This document shows positions 47,391 through 56,875 of a stretch of DNA of 64,000 nucleotides, one piece after another. How positions within the stretch are numbered: the stretch's first letter is position 1; each line of letters starts with the position of its first letter. The DNA is from Paenibacillus profundus (lineage in GTDB: Bacteria; Bacillota; Bacilli; Paenibacillales; Paenibacillaceae). Location of the stretch: contig NZ_JAJNBZ010000008.1 in NCBI RefSeq assembly GCF_021369635.1, forward strand, positions 124,001 through 188,000, read 5' to 3'. The translations under genes and the position numbers were made by a program. Under the pieces are notes generated by a model. It saw only the letters and a program-made list of their open reading frames with translations. It did not search any database and was not told where the DNA came from.

Positions 47391-48692
47391 ATGACGGAAA
47401 AAAAATCAATCCGCCGCGACAGCCGTTCCCAAGCAGCGTTTGCAGAAGCGAAAAAATACATACCTGGTGGAGTAAATAGCCCGGTGCGGGCATTTAAGTC
47501 TGTTGGTCTTACACCGGTCTATGTCGAACGAGGCGAAGGCTCGCGTATTTATGACATCGATGGCAATGTGTTCATTGATTATGTGGGGTCATGGGGCCCG
47601 CTTATTCTCGGGCATGCGCATCCCGCGGTCATTCAGGCCGTGCAAGAAACGGCTGCCAAGGGAACCAGCTTCGGCGCTCCGACAGAAATCGAAACGCTGA
47701 TGGCGAAGACGGTGTGCGAACGAGTGCCATCGGTAGATATCGTCCGGATGGTCAACTCCGGGACGGAAGCGACGATGAGCGCCTTGCGGCTCGCCCGAGG
47801 CATTACGAAACGCAGCAAAATTTTGAAGTTCGAAGGCTCTTATCACGGGCATGCTGACAGCTTGCTCATTAAAGCGGGTTCCGGTGTTGCCACGCTTGGT
47901 CTTCCGGACAGCCCAGGGGTTCCGGAAGGCGTTGCAAGCAACACGATTACGGTCCCTTATAATGATTTGGAATCTGTTAAAATCGCGTTTGAACGATATG
48001 GCGAGGAACTGGCCTGTGTCATCGTTGAACCGATTGCAGGCAACATGGGCGTGGTGCCTCCACTGCCAGGATTTCTGGAAGGGCTGCGCGAGGTTACGGA
48101 GCAGTACGGCAGCTTGCTTATTTTTGACGAAGTGATGACAGGGTTCCGTGTGCATTACAATAGTGCGCAGGGCAGGTTCGGCGTGACGCCGGATATTACA
48201 TGCTTCGGCAAAGTGATCGGCGGCGGTCTGCCAGTCGGTGCATACGGCGGGAAACGCGAATACATGGAGCAAATTGCTCCAAGCGGCCCAATCTACCAAG
48301 CGGGTACGCTAAGCGGCAATCCGCTTGCGATGGCAGCAGGCTATACGACCTTGTCTCTCCTTACGCCTGATGTATATGAGGAGCTTGAACGCAAGGGAGC
48401 GAAGCTTGAAGAAGGCTTTACACGCAATGCGCGCGAGCTTGGAGTGCCATGTACGATCAACCGTGTCGGTTCGATGGTCTGCCCATTCTTTACGGAGCAG
48501 AAGGTTACCGATTTCGATTCGGCACGCACGTCGGATTTGGAACACTTCCGCAGCTATTTCAAGCATCTGCTTGATGAAGGCGTAAGCGTTGCACCTTCTC
48601 AATTCGAGGGCATGTTCGTATCGGCCGTACATACAGATGAGGATTTGGAATTTACGATTCAGGCACACTATGAAGCGTTGAAAAAGCTGTAA
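47391..48692 (+). CDS. hemL: Glutamate-1-semialdehyde 2,1-aminomutase
   Basis: A 433-residue PLP enzyme that turns glutamate-1-semialdehyde into 5-aminolevulinate, linking HemA to HemB. The PLP lysine is Lys274 in [27 protein letters not shown] and FDEVMTGFR are the expected family motifs. GAAGGAG lies before the ATG. In Bacillus hemL ends the hem operon; here a divergent regulator splits it off. Confidence 0.96.
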   Translation: MTEKKSIRRDSRSQAAFAEAKKYIPGGVNSPVRAFKSVGLTPVYVERGEGSRIYDIDGNVFIDYVGSWGPLILGHAHPAVIQAVQETAAKGTSFGAPTEIETLMAKTVCERVPSVDIVRMVNSGTEATMSALRLARGITKRSKILKFEGSYHGHADSLLIKAGSGVATLGLPDSPGVPEGVASNTITVPYNDLESVKIAFERYGEELACVIVEPIAGNMGVVPPLPGFLEGLREVTEQYGSLLIFDEVMTGFRVHYNSAQGRFGVTPDITCFGKVIGGGLPVGAYGGKREYMEQIAPSGPIYQAGTLSGNPLAMAAGYTTLSLLTPDVYEELERKGAKLEEGFTRNARELGVPCTINRVGSMVCPFFTEQKVTDFDSARTSDLEHFRSYFKHLLDEGVSVAPSQFEGMFVSAVHTDEDLEFTIQAHYEALKKL

Positions 48693-48764
48693 CAAGCAAT
48701 TACTAAAAAGAAACTGGTAAGAAGCAACGGAAATTACGCGCATCTGTTTGTGATGCGGCGACTG

Positions 48765-48806
48765 GCCCGGCGGGCTGCATAGGATGATATGCGGCGGCCG
48801 GGCTTT
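48765..48806 (+). terminator. Terminator-like hairpin after hemL
   Basis: GCCCGGC / GCCGGGC core stem with further imperfect pairing (CTGCAT / ATGCGG), followed by three T residues. Confidence 0.55.
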
Positions 48807-48927
48807 CCATTGCAGGCAACGGGAATGATGAAGCTGCGTGAAGAATCCATACAAGAGAAGCCTCATGTAGGAATCCATACATAAGGATCTATGCAGAAGA
48901 ATTCAAGCCAATGTACCTGTTCATTCC

Positions 48928-49109
48928 ATTGGATTCTATACAATGGTTTGGGGAGGTTAGGGCGATGCGAGATGTTAGGTTGGAAAACGTCCAATGGATT
49001 CGACCCTTTAACGGCTGTGGACCAGAAATGTGCTGGATTTGATTGGACAATTTCCAATAGAACGTCGAATTTTTGCTGAAACCAGCAATTCCGCTGGATC
49101 GTTTCCAAT
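48928..49109. repeat. Array of ATTGGA-N5-TCCAAT palindromes (array 2)
   Basis: Four 17-bp units of the form ATTGGA-N5-TCCAAT start at 48928, 48979, 49042 and 49093, spaced 51, 63 and 51 bases. The unit at 49042 is perfect; the others have one or two mismatches in the left or right arm. They share the pattern seen at 36070-36261. Confidence 0.78.
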
Positions 49110-49156
49110 GCAACGCGAACCTACAAGGGGCTCTTATCGAGTATGCAGGCCTTGTG

Positions 49157-49310
49157 CTGACATAGTTACTTGAAGAGGAAGAAGCAGTGTACCTATGCTG
49201 ATATAGTTACTTGAAGAGGAAGAAGCAGTGTACCTATGCCGACATAGTGACTTAAGAGGAAAGAAGCAGGATTTGTGCCGATATGGTGATAAGGAGGAAT
49301 GAAGCGTGCA
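49157..49310 (+). repeat. 41-bp tandem repeat forming the leader of the rluA-like gene
   Basis: Units begin at 49157, 49198, 49239 and 49278. The first two are 41 bp and nearly identical, the third 39 bp, and the last overlaps the gene start. Each of the first two holds GAGGAAGAAGCAGTG, a ribosome-site-plus-GTG arrangement followed by a four-codon frame and stop. The real start region AGGAGGAATGAAGCGTG is the last unit. Confidence 0.8.
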
Positions 49311-50193
49311 CCGACATTGGAGACGGCAGGGCGAGTGGGTGGAGTTTACGCCGGGGCGCAGTGTGATTGAATCGGAGCAAGCTATGAGCGCGTGGCTTAC
49401 AGACACACTCCGCATGCCTCAGAAGATGTTAAGATTGATGCTGCATCGGGAGGAAATACGTGCGGCGGGCGATCGTCTTCGGCTTAAAATATTAACACCG
49501 GATACCGATTCGTTAGAAGCAGCCGATGCGCCGGCAGACGTATTGTATGAGGACGATGCGTGTCTGGTCGCGTTCAAACCGGCCGGAATGCCCGTACATG
49601 CAACGACTCCCGAGCAGGACAGACAGAAGAACAGCTTGGCTCATGCTGTCGCTTGCCATTATGCTTGGACAGGCCAAGAGGTGCGGGTTCGGCATATTCA
49701 CCGTTTGGATGTCGATACGTCAGGACCGGTGTTGTATGCGAAGCAAGCCTTTACGCACGCCGTGCTGGATGAAGCGATGCGCAGAAAAGAAATTCAGCGC
49801 CATTATGCTGCAATTGTCCAAGGACAGCCCAATCCCAAGCGTGGTGTGATTGATGCGCCTATCGGCAAGGATCGACACCACCCGTCAAGAAGGCGGGTAA
49901 GCCCGAGCGGAGATCATGCCATCACTCATTATGAGGTTGTGGAATCAGGTCCGCAGCTGTCGCTGGTACGTCTTTCCCTAGAAACAGGGAGAACGCATCA
50001 AATTCGTGTTCATATGAGCTATAAAGGGCATCCGCTGTTAGGAGACACGTTATATGGCGGAGATGACAGCGGATTCCCGCGACAAGCCCTACACGGAGAA
50101 AGTCTCCGATTCTTGCACCCGCTCTCGGGAGAATGGGTGCAAGTGGATGCGCCTTGGCCCGAAGATATGAGTCGCTTGCGGCAAAAAATATAG
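49306..50193 (+). CDS. RluA-family pseudouridine synthase
   Basis: A 295-residue enzyme that isomerises uridine to pseudouridine in rRNA or tRNA. The catalytic motif HRLDVDTSGPVLYAK gives the aspartate at about residue 141, with the RluA-type GRTHQIRVHM motif near residue 228. The N-terminal region (residues 1-70) resembles an S4-like RNA-binding domain. GTG 49306 is used, with AGGAGG eight bases upstream inside the last tandem-repeat unit. The exact target uridine is unknown. Confidence 0.9.
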   Translation: MHRHWRRQGEWVEFTPGRSVIESEQAMSAWLTDTLRMPQKMLRLMLHREEIRAAGDRLRLKILTPDTDSLEAADAPADVLYEDDACLVAFKPAGMPVHATTPEQDRQKNSLAHAVACHYAWTGQEVRVRHIHRLDVDTSGPVLYAKQAFTHAVLDEAMRRKEIQRHYAAIVQGQPNPKRGVIDAPIGKDRHHPSRRRVSPSGDHAITHYEVVESGPQLSLVRLSLETGRTHQIRVHMSYKGHPLLGDTLYGGDDSGFPRQALHGESLRFLHPLSGEWVQVDAPWPEDMSRLRQKI

Positions 50194-50337
50194 TCATGCT
50201 CCTCTCTTTACTCCCATATAGATGAAGTAGTGAACCGAGTCTGACTTTGCAACAGCCAGCAAGATATGCACATTGTACCGTATAAGGGCTGGGAACAAGG
50301 GCGGATGACAGATGAACTGCGGGAGGAGGAGCAGTCT

Positions 50338-51831
50338 GTGTATGATGAATCTTATGGTTTAAGATTTGATATTTATGAACGCGTACATTTGTCCGACGAT
50401 GTCGTCGGCATTGACCAATTGGAAGAGGTTGAATTGACACCGCATATTCAAGTCATTCCAGCCGGAGACCAAGTGACGGTGCGTGGCAGCTTGCTATTGG
50501 CAGGTGCGTATGTAGGAACGTCAGGAGATGAGACGAGTCAGACACTGGAGCATTGGATTCCTGTTGAGATTACCCTTCCACTGAACCGTATCCGAAGCTT
50601 GGATGACATTTCAGTAGACATTGAACATTTTGATGTCGATTTGATCTCGACTCGAACGTTGAACATTACAGGCATTTTATCTTTAAACGGGATTGCAATG
50701 GAGTCCGCCGAACTGCCGGCATGGGAGCCTGAGCAATTCACGGTCGTGCATCAGACGGATGGCGAGCGGGAAGAGGAAGAACCTTCGTGGCTGCGGGATT
50801 ACGGCCAGCCTATTCAGACATCACCTGCCACGGAGGAAAAGGCTGAGATATCTTCCTTTTCCGCGGAGAATGAACGACAGAGTGAAGTATGGCAAGCTTC
50901 CATTCAACAAAATGCGGAGGAAAGGGAGTCCGATCCGTTGCCGCCGGAAGCTGATGATGAACCTGCCACGACACCACGAACCGAAAATGTGGAGCAAGAG
51001 CCCATGTCATGGACGTGGAGCCAATCCCCTTGGGCGAATGCAACCGTTAACGTGGAGTCCTCTACTGCACAGGGTGAGAAGGAACCGGCTGCGGAGACGT
51101 TCACGGATGCGCTGCAGATGAGGCAAGCGGAGGATGAAGCAGCGGATAGCGATGTCGCGTTTGATGCTTCAATGGCGGGCAGACTCTCGGACGAGGCGAA
51201 GGCGGAACCGGTTGCGGGAGCACCAGTGCCAGAGCAGCGCGAACCGGCAGCTACTACCGGTTCCGGTGGGAATTCACCTCCTGCGACAGAAGCCAAATCG
51301 CATCATGTGGAAGCAAATCCTGCCGAATCGCATCATGCGGAAGCGATTCAGGACGAAGATGCAGGCCGCGAGCAACAGGTGGAACAGGTCGATGCTGTCG
51401 TCGTTGAAGAAGAATCTGTTCCTGCAACGGTTGAGCCGAAGCAGGCGATGAAGGTTGCGATCGGCAGCGCGAAGCCTGCGGATCCGGAAGCGGCTCAGCA
51501 GCTCGGCTTCAGTTCCCTGCTGCAATCGAGCTATCAGACGAAGGAGAAGGAGCGGGAAGCACGAGTGGCGGCAGAGGAAGAAGCCGCTTTGGTAGAGGCG
51601 CAGAAGGACACGACAGGGGACGATGTGAAGTGGCAGTCGCTCTTTTTGCAGCGAGTCAATCATGAGTCTGCATTCAAAAAGGTACGATTATGCATTGTAC
51701 AGCGGGAGGATACACTCGAGACGATCGCGGACCGGTACCGTATGAACTCACGTGAAATTGCACTGTATAATCGGCTTGCCGAGCCTAGTGTAACAGAAGG
51801 CCAGGTCTTGTATATCCCGATTTCATCATAA
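50338..51831 (+). CDS. spoVID: SpoVID-like spore coat morphogenetic protein with LysM domain
   Basis: A protein of about 497 residues. The N-terminal domain (about 5-165) matches SpoVID: LRFDIYERVHLSDDVVGIDQLEEVEL and VTVRGSLLLAGAY. A long acidic, low-complexity centre (about 170-440) contains the near repeat HHVEANPAES HHAEAIQDED. A C-terminal LysM domain (about 445-497: VQREDTLETIADRYRMNSREIALYN) is present. GTG 50338 is chosen because GGAGGAGG lies eight bases upstream and the start then matches the short SpoVID N-terminus; ATG 50266 has no site. In Bacillus spoVID lies in the same hemL-valS interval. Confidence 0.85.
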   Translation: MYDESYGLRFDIYERVHLSDDVVGIDQLEEVELTPHIQVIPAGDQVTVRGSLLLAGAYVGTSGDETSQTLEHWIPVEITLPLNRIRSLDDISVDIEHFDVDLISTRTLNITGILSLNGIAMESAELPAWEPEQFTVVHQTDGEREEEEPSWLRDYGQPIQTSPATEEKAEISSFSAENERQSEVWQASIQQNAEERESDPLPPEADDEPATTPRTENVEQEPMSWTWSQSPWANATVNVESSTAQGEKEPAAETFTDALQMRQAEDEAADSDVAFDASMAGRLSDEAKAEPVAGAPVPEQREPAATTGSGGNSPPATEAKSHHVEANPAESHHAEAIQDEDAGREQQVEQVDAVVVEEESVPATVEPKQAMKVAIGSAKPADPEAAQQLGFSSLLQSSYQTKEKEREARVAAEEEAALVEAQKDTTGDDVKWQSLFLQRVNHESAFKKVRLCIVQREDTLETIADRYRMNSREIALYNRLAEPSVTEGQVLYIPISS

Positions 51832-51869
51832 TTCGATATCGACCTGAGGAATGAAAAACTGCTCATCAA

Positions 51870-51908
51870 CAATAGACCCGTCCGGCTTTCCAGCGGACGG
51901 GTCTATTG
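51870..51908. terminator. Bidirectional hairpin between convergent genes
   Basis: CAATAGACCCGTCCG / CGGACGGGTCTATTG is a perfect 15-bp stem with a 9-nt loop. Confidence 0.75.
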
Positions 51909-51922
51909 CTGTGATGCATGAA

Positions 51923-52087
51923 TTAATATACGTCTAACAAAAAGCCGAGGTAAATCAGAAATAACGCAAATAGCAAAAATACATCGAGTCCGCTTGGCAG
52001 AAGCAAGGTTCGAACGAATTGCAAGCAGATGAGAGGGAAAATGACACCTTTCACCGAATAACGAATACGCACCCACCAACGTTCCAT
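51923..52087 (-). CDS. Small membrane protein of unknown function
   Basis: A 54-residue frame with two closely spaced hydrophobic segments, VIFPLICLQFVRTLLLP and VFLLFALFLIYLGFLL, and a basic N-terminus (MERWWVRIRYSVKG). On the minus strand GGGGGTGG lies seven bases before the ATG at 52087. It is convergent with the SpoVID gene. No family is recognised. Confidence 0.5.
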   Translation of the reverse strand: MERWWVRIRYSVKGVIFPLICLQFVRTLLLPSGLDVFLLFALFLIYLGFLLDVY

Positions 52088-52219
52088 GCATGGACCACCC
52101 CCCATAGTACATGTTATGAAAATGGAAATTCGGGATATGACTAATCTATAAGCGGATGTTAGAAAAGAAGGCCTTTTATTCTTTTTCTTCAACCTCTATA
52201 AGGAATTGGAACTCGTCTA

Positions 52220-52248
52220 TTGACTCATGCAAGGCGCGAAGGTAAAAT
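52220..52248 (+). promoter_or_regulatory. SigA-type promoter of valS
   Basis: TTGACT and TAAAAT with a 17-base spacer, upstream of the T-box leader. Confidence 0.7.
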
Positions 52249-52289
52249 ATATCGTAAACGTTTCAACCTTTTATGTTTCAGTAAACGAT

Positions 52290-52618
52290 GGATACATGTG
52301 AAGCAAAGACATTGATCAGGAGGAGTAAGCGTCAAGGCCCTTACAGAGAGCAGAGCGATGAGGTGCAACGCCTGCAGGAAGTCCCGCGCTGAAGTCATCT
52401 GGGAGTCGCCCGTTTGAACGCATCACGGTAGTGTATGAGCATTACGTTCATCATGTTCCGCAGCTGCGCTAGGATGGGACGGTCGCAACCGTTACCTTGC
52501 AGTTCAAGAGCCGCCACAGCTGATTGGGCCATACATGCCCTTTATTTGAATGGCGGAATAAAGGTGGTACCACGGAAGCTAAACCTTTCGTCCTTTGAGG
52601 CGTAAGGTTTTTTATTTT
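52290..52618 (+). promoter_or_regulatory. T-box leader of valS (valine specifier GTC)
   Basis: The T-box core AAGGTGGTACCACGG is at 52561-52575. Upstream, the stem I region carries CAGAGAG and the specifier loop GAAGTCA with codon GTC (52394-52396) for valine. The terminator is AAACCTT / AAGGTTT followed by TTTATTTT (52581-52618). Uncharged tRNA-Val should allow read-through into valS. Confidence 0.93.
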
Positions 52619-52726
52619 GCCGCATTGAAGCGAATTGTCCTTGTAGAACGGACGGACAGTCGTTTCTGCTTGTGCAAGGAGCACATTGTCTATATGACGT
52701 GCACGATGATAAACGGAGGGATTCCA

Positions 52727-55390
52727 TTGTCAGAAAATCATGAACAAATGTCCATGCCGACAACGTACGACCCGAAGGCAGCGGAACAAAAGTGGTATGA
52801 ATATTGGTTGAAGGGCGGATATTTCAAAGCGGGCAATAAAAAAGACGCACAGCCATTCACCATCGTCATTCCGCCACCGAACGTTACCGGGATGCTTCAT
52901 ATCGGTCACGCGCTTGACTTTACGCTGCAAGATATTATAATCCGCTCGAAGCGGATGCAAGGATTCGATGCGCTGTGGCTGCCCGGTTCTGACCATGCGG
53001 GCATTGCGACGCAGACGAAGGTGGAGCAGAAGCTGCGTGAAGAAGGCGTTTCCCGCTATGATTTGGGACGGGAGAAGTTTTTGGAGCAGGTGTGGGACTG
53101 GAAAGAGCATTATGCGAATACGATTCGCGGGCAATGGGCGAAGATGGGCCTTTCTCTAGACTATTCACGTGAGCGGTTCACGCTCGATGAAGGGCTATCC
53201 AAAGCTGTTCGCCGTGTATTCGTGAAGCTGTATGAGCAAGGTTTAATTTACCGTGGAAAATACATTATTAACTGGGACCCGGCTGCCCGTACGGCGCTGT
53301 CCGACATTGAGGTTGAGTATAAAGAGGTGCAAGGCCATCTTTATCATTTGCAATACCCTCTGCAAGACGGCAGCGGCTCCATTACGGTGGCCACAACCCG
53401 TCCAGAGACGATGTTAGGCGATACAGCGGTAGCGGTTCATCCAGAAGACGAGCGCTACAAGCATATGATCGGCAAGATGCTGGTGCTTCCGATCGTCGGT
53501 CGAGAAATTCCGGTCATTGCTGACGAATATGTTGAAAAAGAATTCGGAAGCGGGGCCGTTAAGATTACGCCGGCTCATGATCCGAATGACTTCGAAGTCG
53601 GGCTGCGCCACCAGTTGCCGCAAATTACAGTGATGGATGAGTCTGGCAAGATGAACGAACATGCTGCGCAATATCAAGGTTTGGACCGTGCGGACTGCCG
53701 CAAGCAAATTGTGAAAGATTTGCAGGAGCAAGGCGTGCTCATTCAGATTGAGGATCACGTGCATCAGGTTGGTCACAGCGAACGCAGCGGTGCCGTCGTC
53801 GAGCCGTACTTATCGACACAGTGGTTCGTCAAGATGAAGCCGCTCGCAGAACGCGCGATTGAAGCGCAGAAGACAGGAAAAGGCGTTCACTTCGTACCTG
53901 ATCGCTTTGAAAAAATATATTTAAATTGGATCGAGAACGTGCGCGACTGGTGCATCTCCCGCCAGCTCTGGTGGGGTCATCGCATTCCGGCTTGGTACTG
54001 CGAAGACTGCGGCCATGTCCATGTTGCCAGTGAAGACGCGACGGCGTGCTCTTCTTGCGGAAGCGCAAACTTGAAGCAGGATGAAGATGTGCTGGATACG
54101 TGGTTCAGCTCCGCACTGTGGCCGTTCTCCACGCTAGGCTGGCCGGAACAGACGGATGACCTGCAGCGGTACTATCCGACAAGCGTGCTCGTAACAGGTT
54201 ATGATATCATATACTTCTGGGTTGCGCGGATGATCTTTACGGCACTTGAGTTTACCGACAATATTCCGTTCAAAGATGTGCTGATGCACGGCCTGGTACG
54301 CGATTCGGAAGGCCGCAAAATGTCTAAATCGCTCGGCAACGGAGTAGACCCGCTTGAAGTCGTTGAGAAATACGGCGCAGACGCTATGCGCTTTATGATT
54401 TCAACGAGCGGAACGCCAGGACAAGATTTGCGCTTCCGTTGGGAGCGGGTAGAGCAAGCGCGCAATTTTGCGAACAAGATTTGGAATGCTTCGCGCTTTG
54501 CCCTCATGAACCTCGAAGGCTTCAACTATGAGGAGATCGATATTTCCGGCAAGCTCGGAACGGCGGATCGCTGGATATTGCACCGCTTGAATGAAACGGC
54601 GCGCGATATTACCCGCCTAATGGACGCGTATGAGTTCGGCGAAACCGGACGCGTGCTGTATAACTTCATTTGGGACGACCTGTGCGATTGGTATATTGAA
54701 TTTGCCAAAATCAGTCTATATGGCACTGATGAAGCGGCTAAGAAGAAGACGCAATCCGTCTTGGCATATGTGCTGGACCGCACGCTGCGCATGATTCACC
54801 CGTTCATGCCATTTATTTCGGAAGAAATATGGCAGCATCTGCCGCATGACGGCGAGACGATTACGCTGGCCGCTTGGCCGACATACGATGCTCAGTTCGA
54901 GGCGCCGGATGCAGTGCGCGAGATGACGCTTCTTATGGATATAATTCGTGCGGTACGCAATATTCGCGCTGAAGTGAACGTGCCGATGAGCAAGAAAATC
55001 GAGCTGCTCGTGAAGCCGACAGATGCAGGAACCGAGACGAATGTTACGAGTAATCTAGAATATGTAGAACGATTCTGCGGTACGTCTAAGCTGGAAGTGA
55101 GCCAGCAGGTATCTGCTCCGAACAAGGCGATGTCCGCCGTTGTAACCGGTGCTGAACTGTTTCTGCCGCTTGCAGGTCTTATCGACATCGGTCAGGAAAT
55201 CGCCCGCTTGGAAAAAGAAGTGGAGCATCTGACCAAAGAAGTAGAGCGCGTTGACAAAAAGCTGTCTAACGAGGGCTTTATGGCGAAAGCGCCTGAGAAG
55301 GTCGTCGAAGAAGAACGTGCGAAGCAGCGTGATTACAGCGAGAAGCGCGATAAGGTAATCGCCCGCATTGCCGAACTGAAAGAAGCCTAA
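52727..55390 (+). CDS. valS: Valyl-tRNA synthetase
   Basis: An enzyme of 887 residues, class Ia. The HIGH motif is HIGHALDF near residue 60 and the KMSKS motif is present as KMSKSLGNG near residue 530. A zinc-type pair of cysteines (CEDCGH, CSSCG) is near residue 425-445. The editing domain lies between and the C-terminal coiled coil ends in [22 protein letters not shown] 52727 is chosen because GGAGGG lies six bases upstream; the longer frame to 52595 overlaps the T-box terminator. Confidence 0.97.
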   Translation: MSENHEQMSMPTTYDPKAAEQKWYEYWLKGGYFKAGNKKDAQPFTIVIPPPNVTGMLHIGHALDFTLQDIIIRSKRMQGFDALWLPGSDHAGIATQTKVEQKLREEGVSRYDLGREKFLEQVWDWKEHYANTIRGQWAKMGLSLDYSRERFTLDEGLSKAVRRVFVKLYEQGLIYRGKYIINWDPAARTALSDIEVEYKEVQGHLYHLQYPLQDGSGSITVATTRPETMLGDTAVAVHPEDERYKHMIGKMLVLPIVGREIPVIADEYVEKEFGSGAVKITPAHDPNDFEVGLRHQLPQITVMDESGKMNEHAAQYQGLDRADCRKQIVKDLQEQGVLIQIEDHVHQVGHSERSGAVVEPYLSTQWFVKMKPLAERAIEAQKTGKGVHFVPDRFEKIYLNWIENVRDWCISRQLWWGHRIPAWYCEDCGHVHVASEDATACSSCGSANLKQDEDVLDTWFSSALWPFSTLGWPEQTDDLQRYYPTSVLVTGYDIIYFWVARMIFTALEFTDNIPFKDVLMHGLVRDSEGRKMSKSLGNGVDPLEVVEKYGADAMRFMISTSGTPGQDLRFRWERVEQARNFANKIWNASRFALMNLEGFNYEEIDISGKLGTADRWILHRLNETARDITRLMDAYEFGETGRVLYNFIWDDLCDWYIEFAKISLYGTDEAAKKKTQSVLAYVLDRTLRMIHPFMPFISEEIWQHLPHDGETITLAAWPTYDAQFEAPDAVREMTLLMDIIRAVRNIRAEVNVPMSKKIELLVKPTDAGTETNVTSNLEYVERFCGTSKLEVSQQVSAPNKAMSAVVTGAELFLPLAGLIDIGQEIARLEKEVEHLTKEVERVDKKLSNEGFMAKAPEKVVEEERAKQRDYSEKRDKVIARIAELKEA

Positions 55391-55410
55391 TCAATTTATG
55401 TGGATATGCG

Positions 55411-55454
55411 GCCGAACCGGATGAGATGCTGTTCTCATGACGGTTCGGTCGTTT
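55411..55454 (+). terminator. Hairpin between valS and folC
   Basis: GCCGAACCG / CGGTTCGGT stem with an internal GATGAGA / TCTCATG extension. No T-tract, so termination is uncertain. Confidence 0.45.
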
Positions 55455-55482
55455 GATGACATCATACAAAGGATGAGTAGCC

Positions 55483-56871
55483 ATGTCGGAAATAAACGAT
55501 CCGAACAAAACGGATATAACCGAGGTTCCCTTTACACGTGTAGAAGAAGCGATTGATTGGATTAATTCATTGATTCCTTTTGGCATACGTCCCGGTCTGG
55601 AACGCATTGAAGCGCTAATGGACAAGCTGGGCTCTCCTCACCGGCGCTTGAAATTTATCCACGTCGCAGGTACGAACGGCAAGGGCTCGACTTGTGCTTT
55701 GCTGACGAGCGCACTGCTTGCGAACGGATATGATGTTGGTACGTTTACTTCGCCTTATATTGAGAAATTTACGAACCGTTTTAAATATAACAATGAGGAT
55801 ATACCGGAAGAGACGCTGCTGCGCCTCGCGAATGAGCTTAGACCGCTTGTCGATGACATTGCGAATACTTCGCTCGGTTCGCCGACGATGTTTGAAGTGT
55901 CCACCGCACTGGCCATTTTGTATTATGCGAACGTGGCTTATCCAGATGTCGTCGTATGGGAGACCGGCCTAGGCGGTAGACTCGATGTCACGAACATTGT
56001 AACGCCTATCGTGTCCATCATCACGAACATCGGTCACGATCATATGGACATCTTAGGCGATTCCATCGAGCAGATTGCGGCGGAAAAAGCAGGTATCATT
56101 AAGCCGGGTGTGCCTATCGTCACTACGGTTGATCAGCCTGAGGCGCTCGAAATTATCCGCAAGACGGCAGGTGATCAGAAGTCGACATTGTACGCGATGA
56201 ACGAGCAATTCACAGTCGAACTGCTGCATGCGGTTGAAAATGAACAAATCTTCACGTTCTCTGGGCCGTTCCGCAGCATGGAGCAAATGACCTTGACGTT
56301 AAACGGGGCGCATCAGTTGAAGAACGCTGCCGCTGCTTTGATGGCGTTGGAAGTGTTGCGGCAATATATGGCTTTCATGCTTGATGATGAGGAGACGCGT
56401 GCCGGTATGCGCCGTGCGGCATGGCCAGGTCGGCTTGAAATAGTAAGCGAGAAGCCGCGCATGCTGCTCGATGGGGCGCACAATCCGGAAGGAGCAGAGA
56501 CGCTGGCACAAGCATTGCGGGACACGTACCGTTATGAGCGTTTGCATTTCATGATGGGGATGCTGTCAACAAAGCATCATCAGGATGTTCTGCGTCATAT
56601 ACTACCTTTAGCGGATACCATTATTTTTACCGAACCTGATTTCCGCAAGAAGATGAGTGCGGAGAGCTTGAGTCATATTGCAGAACAATTGCTGGAAACA
56701 GCCTCGCGCCGACCACAGATTATCGTAGAGCCGAATTGGCGCGAGTCCTTGGAACGGCTCAAGGCGATGACTGAACCGGGCGATTTGGCGGTAGTCACTG
56801 GCACATTATATCTGATTGCGGACGTCCGCTCGTACGTCCTGCATCGGACCGAATCTGAAAAAGGTTGGTGA
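55483..56871 (+). CDS. folC: Folylpolyglutamate synthase / dihydrofolate synthase
   Basis: A 462-residue Mur ligase-like enzyme. It adds glutamate to dihydropteroate and to folates. The ATP loop GTNGKGSTC is near residue 65, with TSPYIEKFTNRF and the VVWETGLGGRLDVTNIV motif. The DGAHNPEGAETL motif is near residue 330. GGATGAG precedes the ATG. murC starts four bases after its stop, so they are coupled. Confidence 0.95.
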   Translation: MSEINDPNKTDITEVPFTRVEEAIDWINSLIPFGIRPGLERIEALMDKLGSPHRRLKFIHVAGTNGKGSTCALLTSALLANGYDVGTFTSPYIEKFTNRFKYNNEDIPEETLLRLANELRPLVDDIANTSLGSPTMFEVSTALAILYYANVAYPDVVVWETGLGGRLDVTNIVTPIVSIITNIGHDHMDILGDSIEQIAAEKAGIIKPGVPIVTTVDQPEALEIIRKTAGDQKSTLYAMNEQFTVELLHAVENEQIFTFSGPFRSMEQMTLTLNGAHQLKNAAAALMALEVLRQYMAFMLDDEETRAGMRRAAWPGRLEIVSEKPRMLLDGAHNPEGAETLAQALRDTYRYERLHFMMGMLSTKHHQDVLRHILPLADTIIFTEPDFRKKMSAESLSHIAEQLLETASRRPQIIVEPNWRESLERLKAMTEPGDLAVVTGTLYLIADVRSYVLHRTESEKGW

Positions 56872-56875
56872 GTTC

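Noticed and set aside
49157-49310. CRISPR-like array
   Set aside because: The repeats are directly adjacent without unique spacers, no cas genes are near, and the last unit is a gene start.
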